Origin: Sternotherus odoratus
Lineage: Eukaryota; Chordata; Testudines; Kinosternidae
DNA length: 64,000 nucleotides
Assembly: GCA_032164245.1 (NCBI GenBank)
Contig: JAVMKO010000003.1
Span: forward strand, 9,434,651 to 9,498,650
Reading direction: 5' to 3'
Part shown: piece after piece, positions 32,501-44,790 of the stretch
Position numbering within the stretch: position 1 is the first letter of the stretch
Layout: every line of letters begins with the position of its first letter
The notes under the pieces: model-generated
What the model was told of the DNA's origin: nothing
Databases searched by the model: none
The model's input: only the letters and a program-made list of their open reading frames with translations
Program-made: the position numbers and the translations under genes

Positions 32501-34919
32501 AAAGCTGGGGGGGAGGGAGAGGAAATATTGCTATCCCCATTTTAAAGTGGGGGGAGGAATGATGTACAAAGAGATTAAGGACCAGATTTTAACTCCCATC
32601 AAGTTAGGTGCATCAAAATCTTTAAAAATCTGGCCCTCTGATACTTGTCCAATGTCACGCAATGCTCTATGGTAGAGCTGGGAATTAAAATCCAAATCTC
32701 ATGTGTCACAATCCAAGCATAAGGTCATTCTTCCGTTCTGCAAAGCAAAGTCCTCTCTCTTGTCATGTTTAAGTTATGAAATGGAAAATGTATATTTAAA
32801 AGAAATTATAGTTTTCATCTTATCAGTTTACTTGATTCTCCCCCATTTTGCTCTTTGAATAATCTGGTTTTTGCATATGTCTCAAATTGAGATCTTACAT
32901 AAGTGTTAAAATAATACAGAAATAAAATAAAAATAAAATCGCTACCTAAATACCATTACCTGGAATTTCGAACCATTAAGACTTCAGAAGGGTTAATTAA
33001 TTACATTCTCTATGTCATTATTCTGGCAACATTGTGCCTCAAGGGTGTATGGATCCATTCAGCGGCTGAGCTCAAGAGAGCTTGTGTCCTTCCTTCACGG
33101 AGGAAAATTCATCAGACATTAAAAACACAGTCATTAGCAGAACATATTGTTTTCTCTCTACCAGATTGGAGAACATCAGATGAAATAATCAAAAACAAAT
33201 ATCAAATAAATAATTTTAAATCAAAACACAAGGCTGAGGATTCATTGTAATTTACACTAGAAACTTTCGATGATAAATAACCACTCATATTTACTGAACA
33301 TAGGAGACTTGTACCACTTCCTCGTATCTTCTGTTGTCATTTTCATCTGTGCAATGAAGGTATAAAGTCTTCCGTATACCCAGAATGATATAGTGTTATA
33401 CTCACTTTGCACCAATGTGAATGACAACACAGAGTGCAAGGCAATGGGGGATGAAGCCCAGAGACTATGACACCAAAGGAATCCCAAATGCTTTACAAAC
33501 TATGTCCTGATCCTCCCTTTGGATTTTTGGGTATGTATTTCTGTACTTGTGTGGAGTCTCATTGTACGGGCGAAGATCCTATGGGCCAAACCCTGCAATT
33601 GCTTACTCCTGTGAGTAATTTGTAGGACCATTCCACTTAGGAGTTCTAGTGGGAATACTTGTAAATATATTTGCAATACTTTCCTCGTGAGAGTAAAGGA
33701 CTGCAGGATCAAACCATAAGAGCCTGTGTTAGTGGAAGAACTCCAGTTGATTTTAACAAGAACAGGCATGAGCCCTGTATATCTCAGAATCACCCCACCA
33801 CCATAGTGCACCCTGCTTGTCACACCAGAGATTTTAACTGTGGACATCAACCATGTTTAGCAGTGTGGGGCTGAAGCGAACAAGAAAATCACAAAGTATC
33901 ATTTAGGAAAGATATGGGATAGTGGATGAGTAATAGCCTTATACTAGGCTGCTGCTAAAAAACTGACAGGAAGAGAAAGGAAGACTGCAAGCCCTGGAGG
34001 CTAAGGGCTGATTGACTCATTTTAGGTTAAGATGATGGACCGGACTAATTTGGCATGAGTAGAGGGAGACAAGTTAGGAGAAAGCTGGAACTGTCAAAGA
34101 AACTTCCCTATGAGCAGTTGATAGAAGTTTGGTCTTGTAGTTAGGCCTGATAGACACCTACTGGAATTCACAACAGTGAAGCTCCTAACTGCCTTGACTT
34201 TCAAAGGGCATTGACCGTCTCACCTGCTGGCTGTCTCTCTGAATGGTTAGGCACCCAAATGTCTTTGTAAATCTGAGATTTTTAGCCTTAAAGATCAGAG
34301 GGGAATTTTGGTAAGAGAAGGGGAGATGCTGGCTGATATTTGCTGGTATTCCCTCATGTCCCTTACCTGCTGCCAACTCACACCATATTTTTCAAACATG
34401 GGTGCTTAGGGATAATCACCTAAATAAGTGAACTGGTTTTGAGAGGGGACTGAGCATCAAGAGCTTCCATTGACCATGGATTTAGATGTCTCATTTTAGG
34501 CAACCACATTTGAAAAGTTTGGCTTCATAGATGTCCCCCAAACTGCCACATTCCACTCCAGAGGTAACAATAGTGGGTGGATAATTTCTGTTATGTCTCT
34601 AGCTAGCTAGCTATTAATATAGCCTTCGTTACCATAGTGTCCAAGCACCTACCTGGTGTCTGAGGCCCATCTCCGCAAATCCTTGAACTCAACGGACGTT
34701 AGAAGCCTTTGAAGATTTGGGTCTAAGTGCATACTCCCACTGAAGTCAATGAAAGTCATGCCACTGAAACCAGGGGAGCAGGGACAGACCCAAAGAGTGG
34801 GCATTTCAAGGGCATACATGGTACATATGCTTTGTGCTGGGCCTCTACGCGGGGGTAAATTTCACCTACAGTTTGCAAAATGCTTTGTGATCTTTGGGAA
34901 TGAAAGGTGCTGCATAATG
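32501..34919. other. No gene seen; scattered SINE-like cores
   Basis: Mostly unique AT-rich sequence. SINE-like cores occur near 33590-33640 and 34735-34752. The frames at 33032-33250 and 33500-33850 have no domain. Confidence 0.4.
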
Positions 34920-35345
34920 GCAATTTATGTATGATTCCCTACAGTAAATAATATAAAACAGTAACTCCCTTGGACGGCAAATGAATAACTCTGTCCCATG
35001 AATATTCAGCGCAGGCTGGTGGCGGAGGGAGGGAAGCTCGAACTTGGCTTTTTTGCAGATAATTTATTGGGGGAAAAATGAAATATTAAGCAGGAATATT
35101 ACAGAATGGCTTTTTGTTTCACCAGCGGATGACAAATGAAGTCGAGCAGGTACCTGTTGAGGTTACAGGGCCATCAATCAACCCCCAGCCTGACCCACAG
35201 CTGTCAGCGCCATATAAATTAATGTTTACCATTTTTAAATATGTACATCTGGAGAGGAGGGGAAAAAATATAAACCAGAGGCTGTGCTTTTGTGGGGAAT
35301 TGCAGGGAGCCTACTATATCAAAAGCTAATTATAGCTCAAGCCAG
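34920..35345. other. Candidate conserved noncoding element
   Basis: About 400 bp with no repeat match and dense developmental-type motifs: 'tgaatattca', 'gataatttattgg', 'ccatcaatcaacc' (PBX/HOX-like), 'cagctgtca' (35198-35206, E-box plus MEIS-like), 'ataaattaatgttta' and 'agctaattatagct'. This is the texture of vertebrate enhancers near developmental genes. It is an inference that needs alignment. Confidence 0.4.
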
Positions 35346-36129
35346 TTCGAATGTCATTCTTCAATGGTGAGTTATAGGCATAAGGCTGTGGTGCTTCAGT
35401 CTCTTGCTCGTCACAAAATCAGAACCCTTTTAAGCTTTAATTAATCTGCTTAGCTTCAGTTGCAAGAAGGTGGGTGGGAGGCAGATTAACCCCTAGACCA
35501 CCAAGCCTCTTCATAGTGTCTCCTCTTGGACTTGTTTTTTGTTTAAGCACCTGAGGGAGAAAGCATTATTAGTCTGACATAGGGGCGTATTAGCAGGGAA
35601 TGCTTCCTTTCTTTTCTTTTCTTTCTTTCTTGTTTTAATTTGCCAGAGTCTAGATAGTTCCTTCTCTTACACTATCAAAAACCAATTAATTTTCTGTAAA
35701 AGCATCAAATTAATTACAAAATAATATGGAAATAAGAAGAGTGGAGGGATGTCTCCCTTCTCCCATTCGCCTCCCCGCCCCCACCTCATTACGGGAAACA
35801 TGTCAGGCCCTTTGGCAGCAAAGCCCTATTAAGGAAGTACAGACTGTTGAGCTCCTTATTTAAAATTCCATTGGTGGTATCAGGAGACCTCTGGAGGTGT
35901 GATGTTAGGTCCTTCTCCACATTCCGGGAACCGTCTTCCTTTTCCGCATTTGATCAGAGCATCTTCAGCGCTTCTCCACCACCCCGCCGCTGGATGGTTG
36001 TCATGGTAACAGCACATTTTCAGGCAGGATGGCTGGAAAGTGAAGACGTCTCTAAGGCGGTCTGCCATCCATGGTGCTTGCTTGTAGGGCTCTCTTTTGT
36101 AAACATGGGAGAAACTTCTGGGGAAGCTG
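35346..36129. other. Unique sequence; RFX-type X-box at 35997
   Basis: No coding gene. A CT-rich run lies at about 35605-35632 and AT-rich homeodomain words at 35680-35730. Three mutually overlapping frames at 35847-36214 have no domain. Confidence 0.35.
35997..36010. promoter_or_regulatory. X-box-like palindrome GTTGTCATGGTAAC
   Basis: It matches the RFX-factor X-box GTTGCCATGGCAAC at 12 of 14 positions. RFX proteins bind such sites at ciliary and other promoters. No recognised gene is adjacent. Confidence 0.4.
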
Positions 36130-37398
36130 CAGAAGGGTAAACATAGCACTGGCCTTTAGAAAGGGCAACAAAGAGGACGTGAGGAATTATAGACCAGTCA
36201 GATTTTTCCCCCAATCTCTGGAAAGATACTAGAACAAATGATTGAACAATAAGTTTGTAATCACATGAAGGCTAACAGGGTTGTGAAGAAGAGCCACCAT
36301 GGATTTGTCAAGGAGAAGCCATGCCAAACCAACCTAATTTCTTTCTTTGACAGCGTTACTGGCCTACTGGAGGCGGGGAAGCAGGATATGTAATAAGCTT
36401 GATTTTAATAAGGTTTATGAAACAGTCTCACATGACATTCTCATAAGCAGACTAAGGAAATATAGTCTAGATTAAAATACTATAAAGTGAGTGCACAGCT
36501 GGTTGAAAGACCTTACAAGTATGGTCAAGTATTCAATGGTTCACCCTCAAACCGGGACAGCATATCTACTGTGTCCTTGGAGGGGTGATTTGAGTACTAT
36601 TTAATATTTTCTTTAGCGATTTGGATAATGGAGTGGAGAGAGCGTGCCTATAAAATTTTTCAGATGACACAAAGCAGGAAGGGGTTTCAAGCACTTTGGA
36701 GGACAGGATTAGGATTCAAAACCACCTGGGCAAATTGGAGAATTGGTCTGAATTCAGCAAGATGAAATTCAATAAAGGCAAGTGCAAAGTACTTCACTTA
36801 GAAAGGCTATATCACATGCACAACAAAATGGGAAATAACTAAGTGCTGCTGAAAAGTAATTGAGGATTACAGTTATTACAAATTGAATATGAGTCTATAA
36901 TATGACACAGCTGCAAAAAAGGCTAATATTATGGGATGTATTAACGGCAATGTTGTATGTAAGACATATAATTGTCCCTCTCTACTCAGCACTAGAGAGG
37001 CTCAGTGGGAATAGTGTATCCAATTTTGGGTACCACACGTTAAGAAGGATGTGCACAAATTGGAGAGAATCCAAAAGAGAGCAACAAAAATGATAAAAGT
37101 TGACCTTTAAGGAAATGTTAAATAAACATGTCCGCTGAAGGCATTTCAAGAAGTAATGGGCTTAATCTGCAGCAAGGGAGATTTTTGATAGATATTAGGA
37201 AAATCTTTCTAATGATAAGGGAAATTAAGCTCTTGAACAGGCTTCCAATGTGGAATGCTCACCATTGGAAGTTTTAAAAAATAGGTTGGACAAACACTTG
37301 TCAGGGATGGTCTGGGTTTACTTGGTCCTTCCATAGTGTAGGGAGCTGGACTTAATGACCTCTCCATGTTCCTTTCAGCCCTACATTTCTATGATTCA
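36130..37398 (+). mobile_element. CR1 LINE, degraded RT to 3' end
   Basis: The RT order is visible through frameshifts: 'gaggaattatagaccagtcag' (NYRPV), 'gattttaataaggtttatg' (DFNKVY), 'gatttggataatggagtg' (DLDNGV) and 'aaaatttttcagatgacaca' (FSDDT). The C-terminal tail and the 3' end 'aatgacctctccatgttcct...tttctatgattc' follow. It cannot make protein. Confidence 0.9.
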
Positions 37399-37649
37399 AA
37401 GTGTTTTCGGGATGGGTTCATTGTTTGATGCAGCTGAATGACAGATTCTATCAGGGCTATTGTGGTATTTAAGGAAGATCTATGATTGTTAACCTTAGAG
37501 AGGAAGGGAACAAAACAGGACATCATAATAATAATGAATGGGATAGAGAGGGTAGTTTGAATTTTTGGATTCCCTCTCTCATAATACACGACTATGGGGA
37601 TCTTGACTGAACTGGAAAGGTGGAAAATTGACGAAATTTAGGCTGCTGG

Positions 37650-37875
37650 TGTGCAGAGACCAGTGCCTATTACCAATATTGTCTCTCTGTTTCCTTGTAC
37701 TCCCCCATTTGCAGCCATCTGTTGTCTCTTGTCTTATGCTTACATTGTAACCTTTCTGAGACAGGGATTATCTTTTTTGCTCTGTGTTTGTACAGCACCT
37801 AGCACAATGGGGACCTGGACCCTGACCAGGGCTCCTGAGTGCTAGATTAATACCTCTAATAAATGATAATAAAAG
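37650..37875 (+). mobile_element. L2-type LINE 3' end
   Basis: 'tgtaacctttctgagacagg', 'tttgtacagcacctagcaca' and 'tcctgagtgctagattaata' with an A/T-rich end match the 3' end family also seen at 49.6 and 54.2 kb. Confidence 0.65.
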
Positions 37876-37879
37876 GGAA

Positions 37880-38245
37880 TTTTTTCACCTAGTGCACAAT
37901 TAGCCTGTGCAGTTTGTTGCCACAAGGTTTCATAGAGGCCCAGATGTTAACAGGATTCAGAATAGAACTGGACTTTTATAAGGAAGAGAGCTGTCCAGAG
38001 TTATCATAGGGCTTAAAAAATCCCAACAACCAGGATTCTTGGAAGGGATATAAATGCTTTTGATTCGGGGCAATGGCCAATCTTTAAAAGGGAGTTGGCA
38101 GCAACTTTCTCTGTGGGCAGGTTATTCTGTAATTGCCAACCACAAGGTTTCATATACCTTCCTCAGAAGCAGCTGGTGCTGGCCACTGTTGGGCATGGTA
38201 TCTGGATTAGATGGACCGCTGGTCTGATCTGGGATGGCAGTTCTG
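37880..38245 (+). mobile_element. CR1 LINE 3' end (second subfamily)
   Basis: 'ctggccactgttgggcatgg' and 'tggattagatggaccgctgg' with 'tctgatctgggatggcag' are a typical CR1 3' end of a subfamily other than the one at 15.2 kb. Confidence 0.85.
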
Positions 38246-39380
38246 TTCCGTTTCCAGATCTGGAAGGGGATCCATTCATTGTTCACGCTGTGTCTTGAAT
38301 TCTAAAGTACGTCATGGAAGTGATATTCAGAGATAGTCTTAATCCCCCATCCCCTCCCACCCAGTGCTGCATACCTGTGCTTGTGTGTTTCCAGGATCAA
38401 GAGATCTCTCAATGTCAATCACTTTGCTTAAGTTAAATTGTGTTTTAACTACTTTGGACACTTTGGACACTACCTCGGACACTGCATTTCAGAGAGATAC
38501 GCCGATGGTCTTATTTAAGTGCACAACGCTGCTGCTAGGAATAATAAGACAAGACACTAATGCTGCAGCATTTCCCATCCTGTTCGGTAGGATCAGACTA
38601 GAGATCTGGGAGCCAGAGCTCCTGTGATTAAACCCTGTCTCTGTGCTCATTCCTCCTGTGACCTTGGCCCGCCCACGTCCCCCTAGTCTGAGAGGCTGTA
38701 AGACCTAAATGCCCGTCGTGTTCTCAAGAGGTAGGTATCGGTCAATGTTTGTGCAGTGTTTTGAAGATGACGAGGGCTGAGTTATCTTCCTGTTTCTAGT
38801 CTTTCCAGTGTTGGCATGCATGTCAATGGGACATTTCTAACCCCAAGCAGTATTTTAGCCTCTTCTTTGATGGAGATAATTTATACAGTTTAGTTCGTTC
38901 TTTCAAAAAATGAAAAGAATAAAAAAAGTCTGTGTGATTCCTAATACACAGTGAAGGCTTAAGCTGGCATAATAATTGCTAAAGTACTATTTAAAGCTGC
39001 ATCTGACTCAGAGCCAACTTCAGAGGACAAGTCAGAACAGCACTGGATAAATATTTTAAAACGTTTAAAGATATTAGGCTCAGACTTCGGGCCAGATTCT
39101 TAGATGGTATAAATCAGCCCTGCTCCATCGACGTCGCTGGAGTAACATCAATTTCTACCAGCTGAAGAGGTGGTCCTATTTTTTGAAGTGGAGTGACTTC
39201 CTGGACTTCCTGGAGTGACAAGTCCGTGGAATCTGTCAGTAACAGTGTCTCCAAATCCAGCCACTTCCGAGTGACCCATTTTTATTAAAAATCTCTCATC
39301 TCAGATGTAAATTGGATGTTCAGTAAGGGTGAAGCTCATTCCTGCAAATTTTGGACCTGCTACCTGGGGAAAAGAGCTGA
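38246..39380. other. No gene; SINE-like relic at 39095-39165
   Basis: Unique sequence. 'gccagattcttagatggtataaatcag' with 'tggagtaacatcaatt' near 39095-39165 is the old amniote core. Confidence 0.4.
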
Positions 39381-39790
39381 TGTCACAGACTGCAGCAAGG
39401 ATAGTGGATCTCAGTGGCTGGAGCAGTGGCAGTCAGGTCTAGTGGTCGGAACAGCTGCATCAGAAACCAGGAACAGCTCTGATGATCAGAGCCGGGGTCA
39501 GGAACCAGGAATCAGAGCCAAGGGTCAGAGCTAGAGTCAGGAACCAAGCAGGTGAGCAGGGTTGGAGAGGACTTCAGCTGGGCTGAAGCAAGACTCAGAA
39601 CAAGGCAGGCACGGGAGTGATTACAGCTGTGGGCATAAGCATTGAGCAGCCGCTGGCCTTGTGCTGCTGCTGGGCCAAAGAGCAGGTTTGATGATTCCTC
39701 TCTGGCAGTCAGGAGCTCAAGTCAATCAGGGTGTTCAGCAGTGGTCAATTAGCTGGTCCCAAGCTTGGCTGTAGGCCCTGATTCCTAACA
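39381..39790. repeat. LTR-like repeat
   Basis: It begins tgtcacagactg and ends cctgattcctaaca (TG...CA). The inside has repeated 'gtcaggaaccaggaatcagagcc' words shared with 14177-14325. Flanking 5-mers agree only in part (gctga/gctat), so a solo LTR is likely but not proven. Confidence 0.45.
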
Positions 39791-39924
39791 GCTATGGATC
39801 CATGTAGTGCCAGAGCACATATATTAAATGCAACCAGAAACAGATCATCCAGTGAATCACCTTTGTTTTACTCAAGGCCCATGGATCATTGAAGTCTCAC
39901 TAAAATACTCGGAATATTGGCTAT

Positions 39925-40151
39925 GGGCTTGCCTACATGGTACATTAGTCCACACTAGAGAGAGATTCATTTTAATACACCCTAGCATGTTGCACAATCA
40001 CTGGCCGGTGTGAGTGCTGGAGGACACTAAAAGTTCCCTGGTGCATTGTATTGTTAAAAGGATATTGTTACCACACACCAGGGAACTTTTAGTGTGCACC
40101 AACAGGATGTGCCACTTAGCACATGGACTGATGCACTGTGTACACAAGCCC
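39925..40151. mobile_element. MITE, same family as 14541-14812
   Basis: Termini GGGCTTGCCTACA and TGTGTACACAAGCCC. Internally 'aaagttccctggtgca' and 'caccagggaacttttagtg' form a hairpin. No open frame; target duplication not clear. Confidence 0.6.
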
Positions 40152-40679
40152 TCAGAGGGGCCTCGTTGGTGAATAACCCTTGTCCTCCTGCAAAGGGGGG
40201 ATTTTTGCTCTAAGTCAATGATTCAATAGGCATAACGAACACATAAGGAGAAACCAGGGTCCCGCTGATGTTCATGGCAAAGTCCCGCTCACATGAATGA
40301 GATTGCGATGTGACCTCAGCACGAGATATTTGTGGTGGGTGATTACACTTCTCAAACTAGGTGAAATACACTCCTGTGCAGAGAGGCTGCCCCAAGCCTA
40401 AATCCCAGTTAGGCTCTGTTTTCTGGGCTAAGGTGGGTCTACAGTAGTGCATGTCAGTTGTAAATGGCTCTATCTGCTCAGGCATGTACAAAACGGAACT
40501 CATTATATAGATGACCTATTTCATTTATGTAGCATTTATAATGAATGCTTGTTATAACCAATGATAATGACTAGCTTACTTTATATACAGCTTTTATCCC
40601 AAAGAACCCCAAGTGTTTTAAAAACTGGGGGGTACCCAAGCATCACCTCATTGGCACTAGATTTTCATCCACTGATTTA
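40152..40679. other. No gene seen
   Basis: Unique sequence, no feature recognised. Confidence 0.4.
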
Positions 40680-41535
40680 TAGCGTTGAAGGACAGGAGGG
40701 CTCATTGAATCACCTAGTCTGACTTTCAGTATAACGCTAGCCATTGTATTAATCCAGTTACGCGTAGTACAATAACTTTTGTTTAATTAAAGAATCTCTT
40801 CCAGAAAGGAATCCCGTCTTTATCTGAGGACATCAAGAGATGGGGAAATCCAGTTCCAATGGTTAATTGCCCTCACTTTTATAAATTTGTGTCTAATTTC
40901 TAGTTTGAATATTTCTGCTTCAGTTTCCATCCATTGGTTCTTGTTCTGCCTTCCCTGCTAAAGTAAAGACTCCTTTAGGGCCTTGAAAAGTTTCTCACCG
41001 AGAGACATTTTCTCCAGCTCTCAAATTATTTTGGGGGCTCTTCTTTTCACCATCTCCAGTTTTTCAACATCCTTTTACAAATGTGGGCACCAGAACTATG
41101 TGCTTCCAGTTTTGGTCTCACCAGTGCCATGTTCAAAGTTCAAAACCTGGCCTACTTTAACTTGCTGCTCCTGTGTATATATATGCAAAGATCGCATGAG
41201 CCCTTTTTGACACATCACTGCACGGGGAGCTCAAGTTAAGGTGTCTGTCCATTATGATCCCTAAATTCTTTTCAGAGTCCCTGCTTTCCAGGATACAATG
41301 CCCCACTGTGTAAGTATGAGCTGCATTCCTTGTTCCTAGATGTACAACTTTGAATCTAGCTGTATTAAAAACACATTTTGTTTGAATGGGCCCAACTTAC
41401 CAAATACCCCAGATTTCAGTTCTCATCATTAGTTACCATTTTGTCAATCTTTGTGTCATCCACACATTGTATCAGCAAAGATTACATTTACCTCCAGATC
41501 ATAGATTAAAATGATTTAAAAGTACCAGAATGTGA
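40680..41535 (-). mobile_element. CR1 LINE, degraded, minus strand
   Basis: Reverse complement of CR1 coding sequence. The C-terminal part ('agaatctcttccagaaagga', 'catcaagagatggggaaatc') is at the left. Upstream RT-region words ('caccagtgccatgttcaaag', 'ttcttttcagagtccctgc') continue to the right. It abuts the LTR at 41544. Confidence 0.85.
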
Positions 41536-41832
41536 TGGGGCACTGTGACAGGATCCCCAGGGTGCCGCTGGGACTGTGGGACCACTGTGCCCCCTTAACT
41601 CTCCAGCCTGGGCTGTCTCTCGGAACGCAAGCAGCAAACTCCTCCAGGTGCTGTTATTACTCAACGTAACTACAGCGGAAGCCCCACACCCAGCTAGATT
41701 ACATGAATGCTCCCAGAGCCGCTCATGAATCACACAGAGAAAGCACCAGCCAAATTCCACCCAGCTCCCAGCCTTGTACCTCAGAAATGCAGCGTCTTGC
41801 AGTGTTCAATACCTTTTCTTGAGCAGTGCAAG

Positions 41833-41838
41833 TTTATT
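41833..41838 (-). promoter_or_regulatory. AATAAA polyadenylation signal of the solo LTR
   Basis: AATAAA on the minus strand, downstream of the TATA box at 42239-42245. Confidence 0.45.
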
Positions 41839-42238
41839 TATCGGTTCACCACTTCATCAACGGGAAGTGGATATACACTGAGCAAACCTTTGCAATTCAG
41901 GCAAACTCACTGGTAAAGATCAACACTAAAAGAAGCTTATTGATTACAAATGATAGATTTTCAGTGATTATAAGTGATAGGCTAAAAGTCAGAGTTACCA
42001 AAGAAAACAAAATTAGCACACAATCAGTCTTACCCAAATACAGGTAAGATACTAGGCAGTATTTGGGTCAATCAGTTTTGTCACCCAAGTGGATGTTACA
42101 GTTTATAATACACAGGTTTCACTCTTGAAATCTGGACCAGTCTCCTCTGTTGGAGTCTTCAGTCTTCTGAGCCTTCTTGTTGCTTGGAGCGTAGGTAGGG
42201 GAACAAGAAATAGCCAAACATGTGACCACTGTATTCTG

Positions 42239-42245
42239 TTTTATA
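42239..42245 (-). promoter_or_regulatory. TATA box of the solo LTR
   Basis: TATAAAA on the minus strand within 'gagggtataaaacagaat', about 65 bp from the proposed LTR start. Confidence 0.5.
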
Positions 42246-42330
42246 CCCTCAGGCCATGTGCTTGGAGAACATAAGTCTAGACATGTCCAGTGGGAATTAC
42301 ATTCCACACAGACTATCTTTGTGAGGTGAC

Positions 42331-42440
42331 GAAGAGTCCTGTGGCACCTTAAAGACTAACTAAAGTATTGAAGCATAAGCTTTCGTGGGCTAATACCCAC
42401 TTCATCGGATGCATGCAGTGTGAGGACTTTCTGAGCACTG
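42331..42440 (-). mobile_element. Penelope-like element 3' terminus (solo)
   Basis: 'agtcctgtggcaccttaaag', 'cataagctttcgtgggctaa' and 'cccacttcatcggatgcat' are antisense of the PLE terminus. It lacks the 'gaatcagagag' tail and has 'taaagtattg' like the copy at 45261. A hammerhead-like core (CCGATGA...GAAA) lies at 42369-42412. Confidence 0.8.
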
Positions 42441-42789
42441 TGGGGATTTGGGGCAGGTTGAGTGATGTTGGAGGGTGGGCAGTGATACTACATAAGTGTA
42501 TCACATAAGTGGCTGTGATACTACCTGGATCCACCAGTCATTTGCCATATGTAGCTGTGGCTGGTCTGGCCTGGAGGCTTGGATATCAGCTGCAATCCAG
42601 ATCTGATTTTGCTCTGTGACCTCAGGTTGCTCTCCAGTGCCCAGTTTAACTGTGTGAAGGGCCATAGGTTAAGACGTAGGCCCATAGGTCCCCAAGCTGT
42701 GCCCAGACCACAGCCATCCAACCAGCCAACAGCTCTCTCGAACCTTTGGAAAGAACAGCAACAGATGTCTGGCCCATGAGCCCCTCTGC
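42441..42789. other. No feature recognised
   Basis: Unique-looking sequence; may include more of the adjacent Penelope copy, whose left limit is unclear. Confidence 0.35.
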
Positions 42790-43130
42790 TCATGAAGTTC
42801 CTGATTGAAATCTATCCCCACTGACTAACGTGGACACACTACTTAAGCTAGACGGAGGCACGGGAAGCTGGCTGAACAACTGAGTGATCCTGACCTGGTG
42901 CCATACTGGTTCAAGACTGTGTCTAGTCCTGGCACTGGTCACTGACTCCACTTTGATCCTGAGTCTGGCTCGTCCCTTGGCACAACTCTCTGACTCCGAC
43001 TCCATCCTTGACCCTTGGTGTGACTGCTGACACAGATGGCAGCCCAGAACTTTGGTGTGACGCCGGCCCTGGGCCCTGACAGAGTCCTACCTCTGGCTTT
43101 GGTTCCTGGCTCTGCCCACTAGGCTTGCCA
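42790..43130. repeat. Possible LTR-like fragment, antisense
   Basis: Repeated 'ctgactccgactccatcc' and 'cttgacccttggtgtgactg' words look like the reverse complement of the 'gagtcaggaa...agggtcagag' family at 14.2 and 39.4 kb. Confidence 0.3.
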
Positions 43131-43906
43131 GCCCACACCCAAGTCTCTAGAAGCTGCTTGAACTGTGTGCGGGAGATAAGATTTCAAGCAATGTGTAAAA
43201 TGAGCTATCGCTGCTTCATCCCTGGCAACAGCAATGTGCCTTCAGACTGAAAATTGTTTGGGTTAGGGGCCTGTTACTTGTTTGGCACTGATCACTCGTG
43301 ATTTAACCCCACGGCCCTATAAGTGTTGCAAACAATAATAAATACACCCAAGGACAGGACCCGTTTAAATTAAAGTCACTGAGAAAACAGATTTAAACCA
43401 AGGACTGCGGCACTTTTATTGTCAGTCTTGGGGAGGGGGGTGGGGTCAGAAACACAACCCACAAAGACTGATTTAAAACGAGTGGTCCTTTATTCTTCCC
43501 CTTGCCTGGCCTCCCCTTCCCCAGCTACACACGGAAACACACGTCAGCAGGGTAATTGCCCCAGCTCTCTCAGACCAGCAGAAGAAGTGCAAATGTTATG
43601 CCCGTGTTTAATGAAGACTTTGGAGTGGGTCGCTCGACTGAGACACATTCAGAAGCAGTCATGCTTTCACATCCTCTGCCTTTTAACACACACACACGCA
43701 TACAGCCAATAAGGGATCTCATTGAACATTCAGGAGCTTGGGAGGCTGGGATTTAATAACAAAACTGGCACCTGTCATTTCTTCTACATCTTGGATGCAC
43801 TCAAGTGCTTTGACCATTAAAAATAACTCATCTGGGGGAATGGGAGGGGGGAGGGATATAACCAGCTTAGTTTATTTCTGATACCCTGTAAGAGAACAGA
43901 ACTTTC
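43131..43906. other. No gene seen
   Basis: Unique sequence, with a short (CA)n near 43687-43700. Overlapping frames at 43419-43756 are in different phases with no domain. Confidence 0.4.
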
Positions 43907-44262
43907 ATGAAGTTGACAGGTTCAAGAATAGCAGCTGTGTTAGTCTGTAGCCTTAAAGAAAGCGAGGAATACTTGTAGCACCTTAGAGACTAACTAGTTT
44001 ATTTCAGCATAAGCTTTCATGGGCTATATCCCACTTCATCGGATGCATAGAATGGAACAGAAGTAAGATGCATTTATACACACAGAAAGAAAGAAAATAA
44101 ATAAATAAATTGTACATTAGCATACCAATTCTAATTCATCTTACTTCTGTTCCTGTCTATGCATCCGATGAAGTGAGCTATAGCCCACAAAAGCTTATGC
44201 TGAAATAAACTAGTTAGTCTCTAAGGTGCTACAAGTATTCCTCACTTTCTTTTATGAAGTTG
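43907..44262. mobile_element. Penelope-like element of a second subfamily, palindromic, with 9-bp target duplication
   Basis: Arms read 'cttgtagcaccttagagact...aactagtttatttcagcata' on the left and their reverse complement on the right, ending 'ctaaggtgctacaagtattc'. They are separated by about 100 bp that includes an (AAAT)n run. The flanks share atgaagttg (43907-43915 and 44254-44262). The left arm alone has an extra end 'agaatagcagctgtgttagt', matching the tail design at 22955 and 45261. Both arms carry CCGATGA; the left has GAAA, the right AAAA. Confidence 0.85.
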
Positions 44263-44574
44263 CACACACAGTATTCACAGCCATAGAGTGAGCTGCAACT
44301 TTCTGAAAACGTCTTGGATTTCACATTCTCTGTGTGTCATTCCCCCATATATAAACAATAATATGCGCCTGATTCTGCAATCAACTACTACAGTTTTATG
44401 CTGATGTAACAGCACCGAAGGAGAGGAATGGGAGCAGGACTAATAGAATTATGCCTGTGCAAAACTAAGGTAAGAAAATGGTGAATTAGGTCCAATATAT
44501 GTAAATACAATATTATTACTTAGTGGCAACCGATACTTCATAATTAAGATTAATGATTGTTTTAGATTACTAGT

Positions 44575-44790
44575 CTGGCCCTGCCTTAGAAGGAGGATGT
44601 TGGGCAGTAGTCGGAGAGCCTGGGAGACTCAAATTCAACTCTGCTTTGCCAATGACTCTCTTGTGTGACCTTTTGGCAAGTCACATGTCTCTCTGTGCCT
44701 CAGTTCCCCTTCTGTAAAACAGGGACGATAGGGCTTACCTCCTAGGAGAGTGGTGAGAATAAATAAATTAAAGGGTGTGAGGTGCATAGA
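44575..44790 (+). repeat. MIR (CORE-SINE)
   Basis: 'tttgccaatgactctcttgtg', 'gaccttttggcaagtcacat' and 'tctctgtgcctcagttcccc' in MIR order. Confidence 0.8.

Larger units (their letters stand above)
41544..42310 (-). mobile_element. Solo LTR, minus strand
   Basis: Read on the minus strand it starts TGTGTGGAATG (42310), has a TATAAAA box (42239-42245) and an AATAAA signal (41833-41838), and ends CCTGTCACA (41544). That is U3-R-U5 order with TG...CA. Its size of about 767 bp suits an LTR. Flanking 5-mers do not match, so the ends may be a few bases off. Open frames inside are incidental. Confidence 0.65.
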
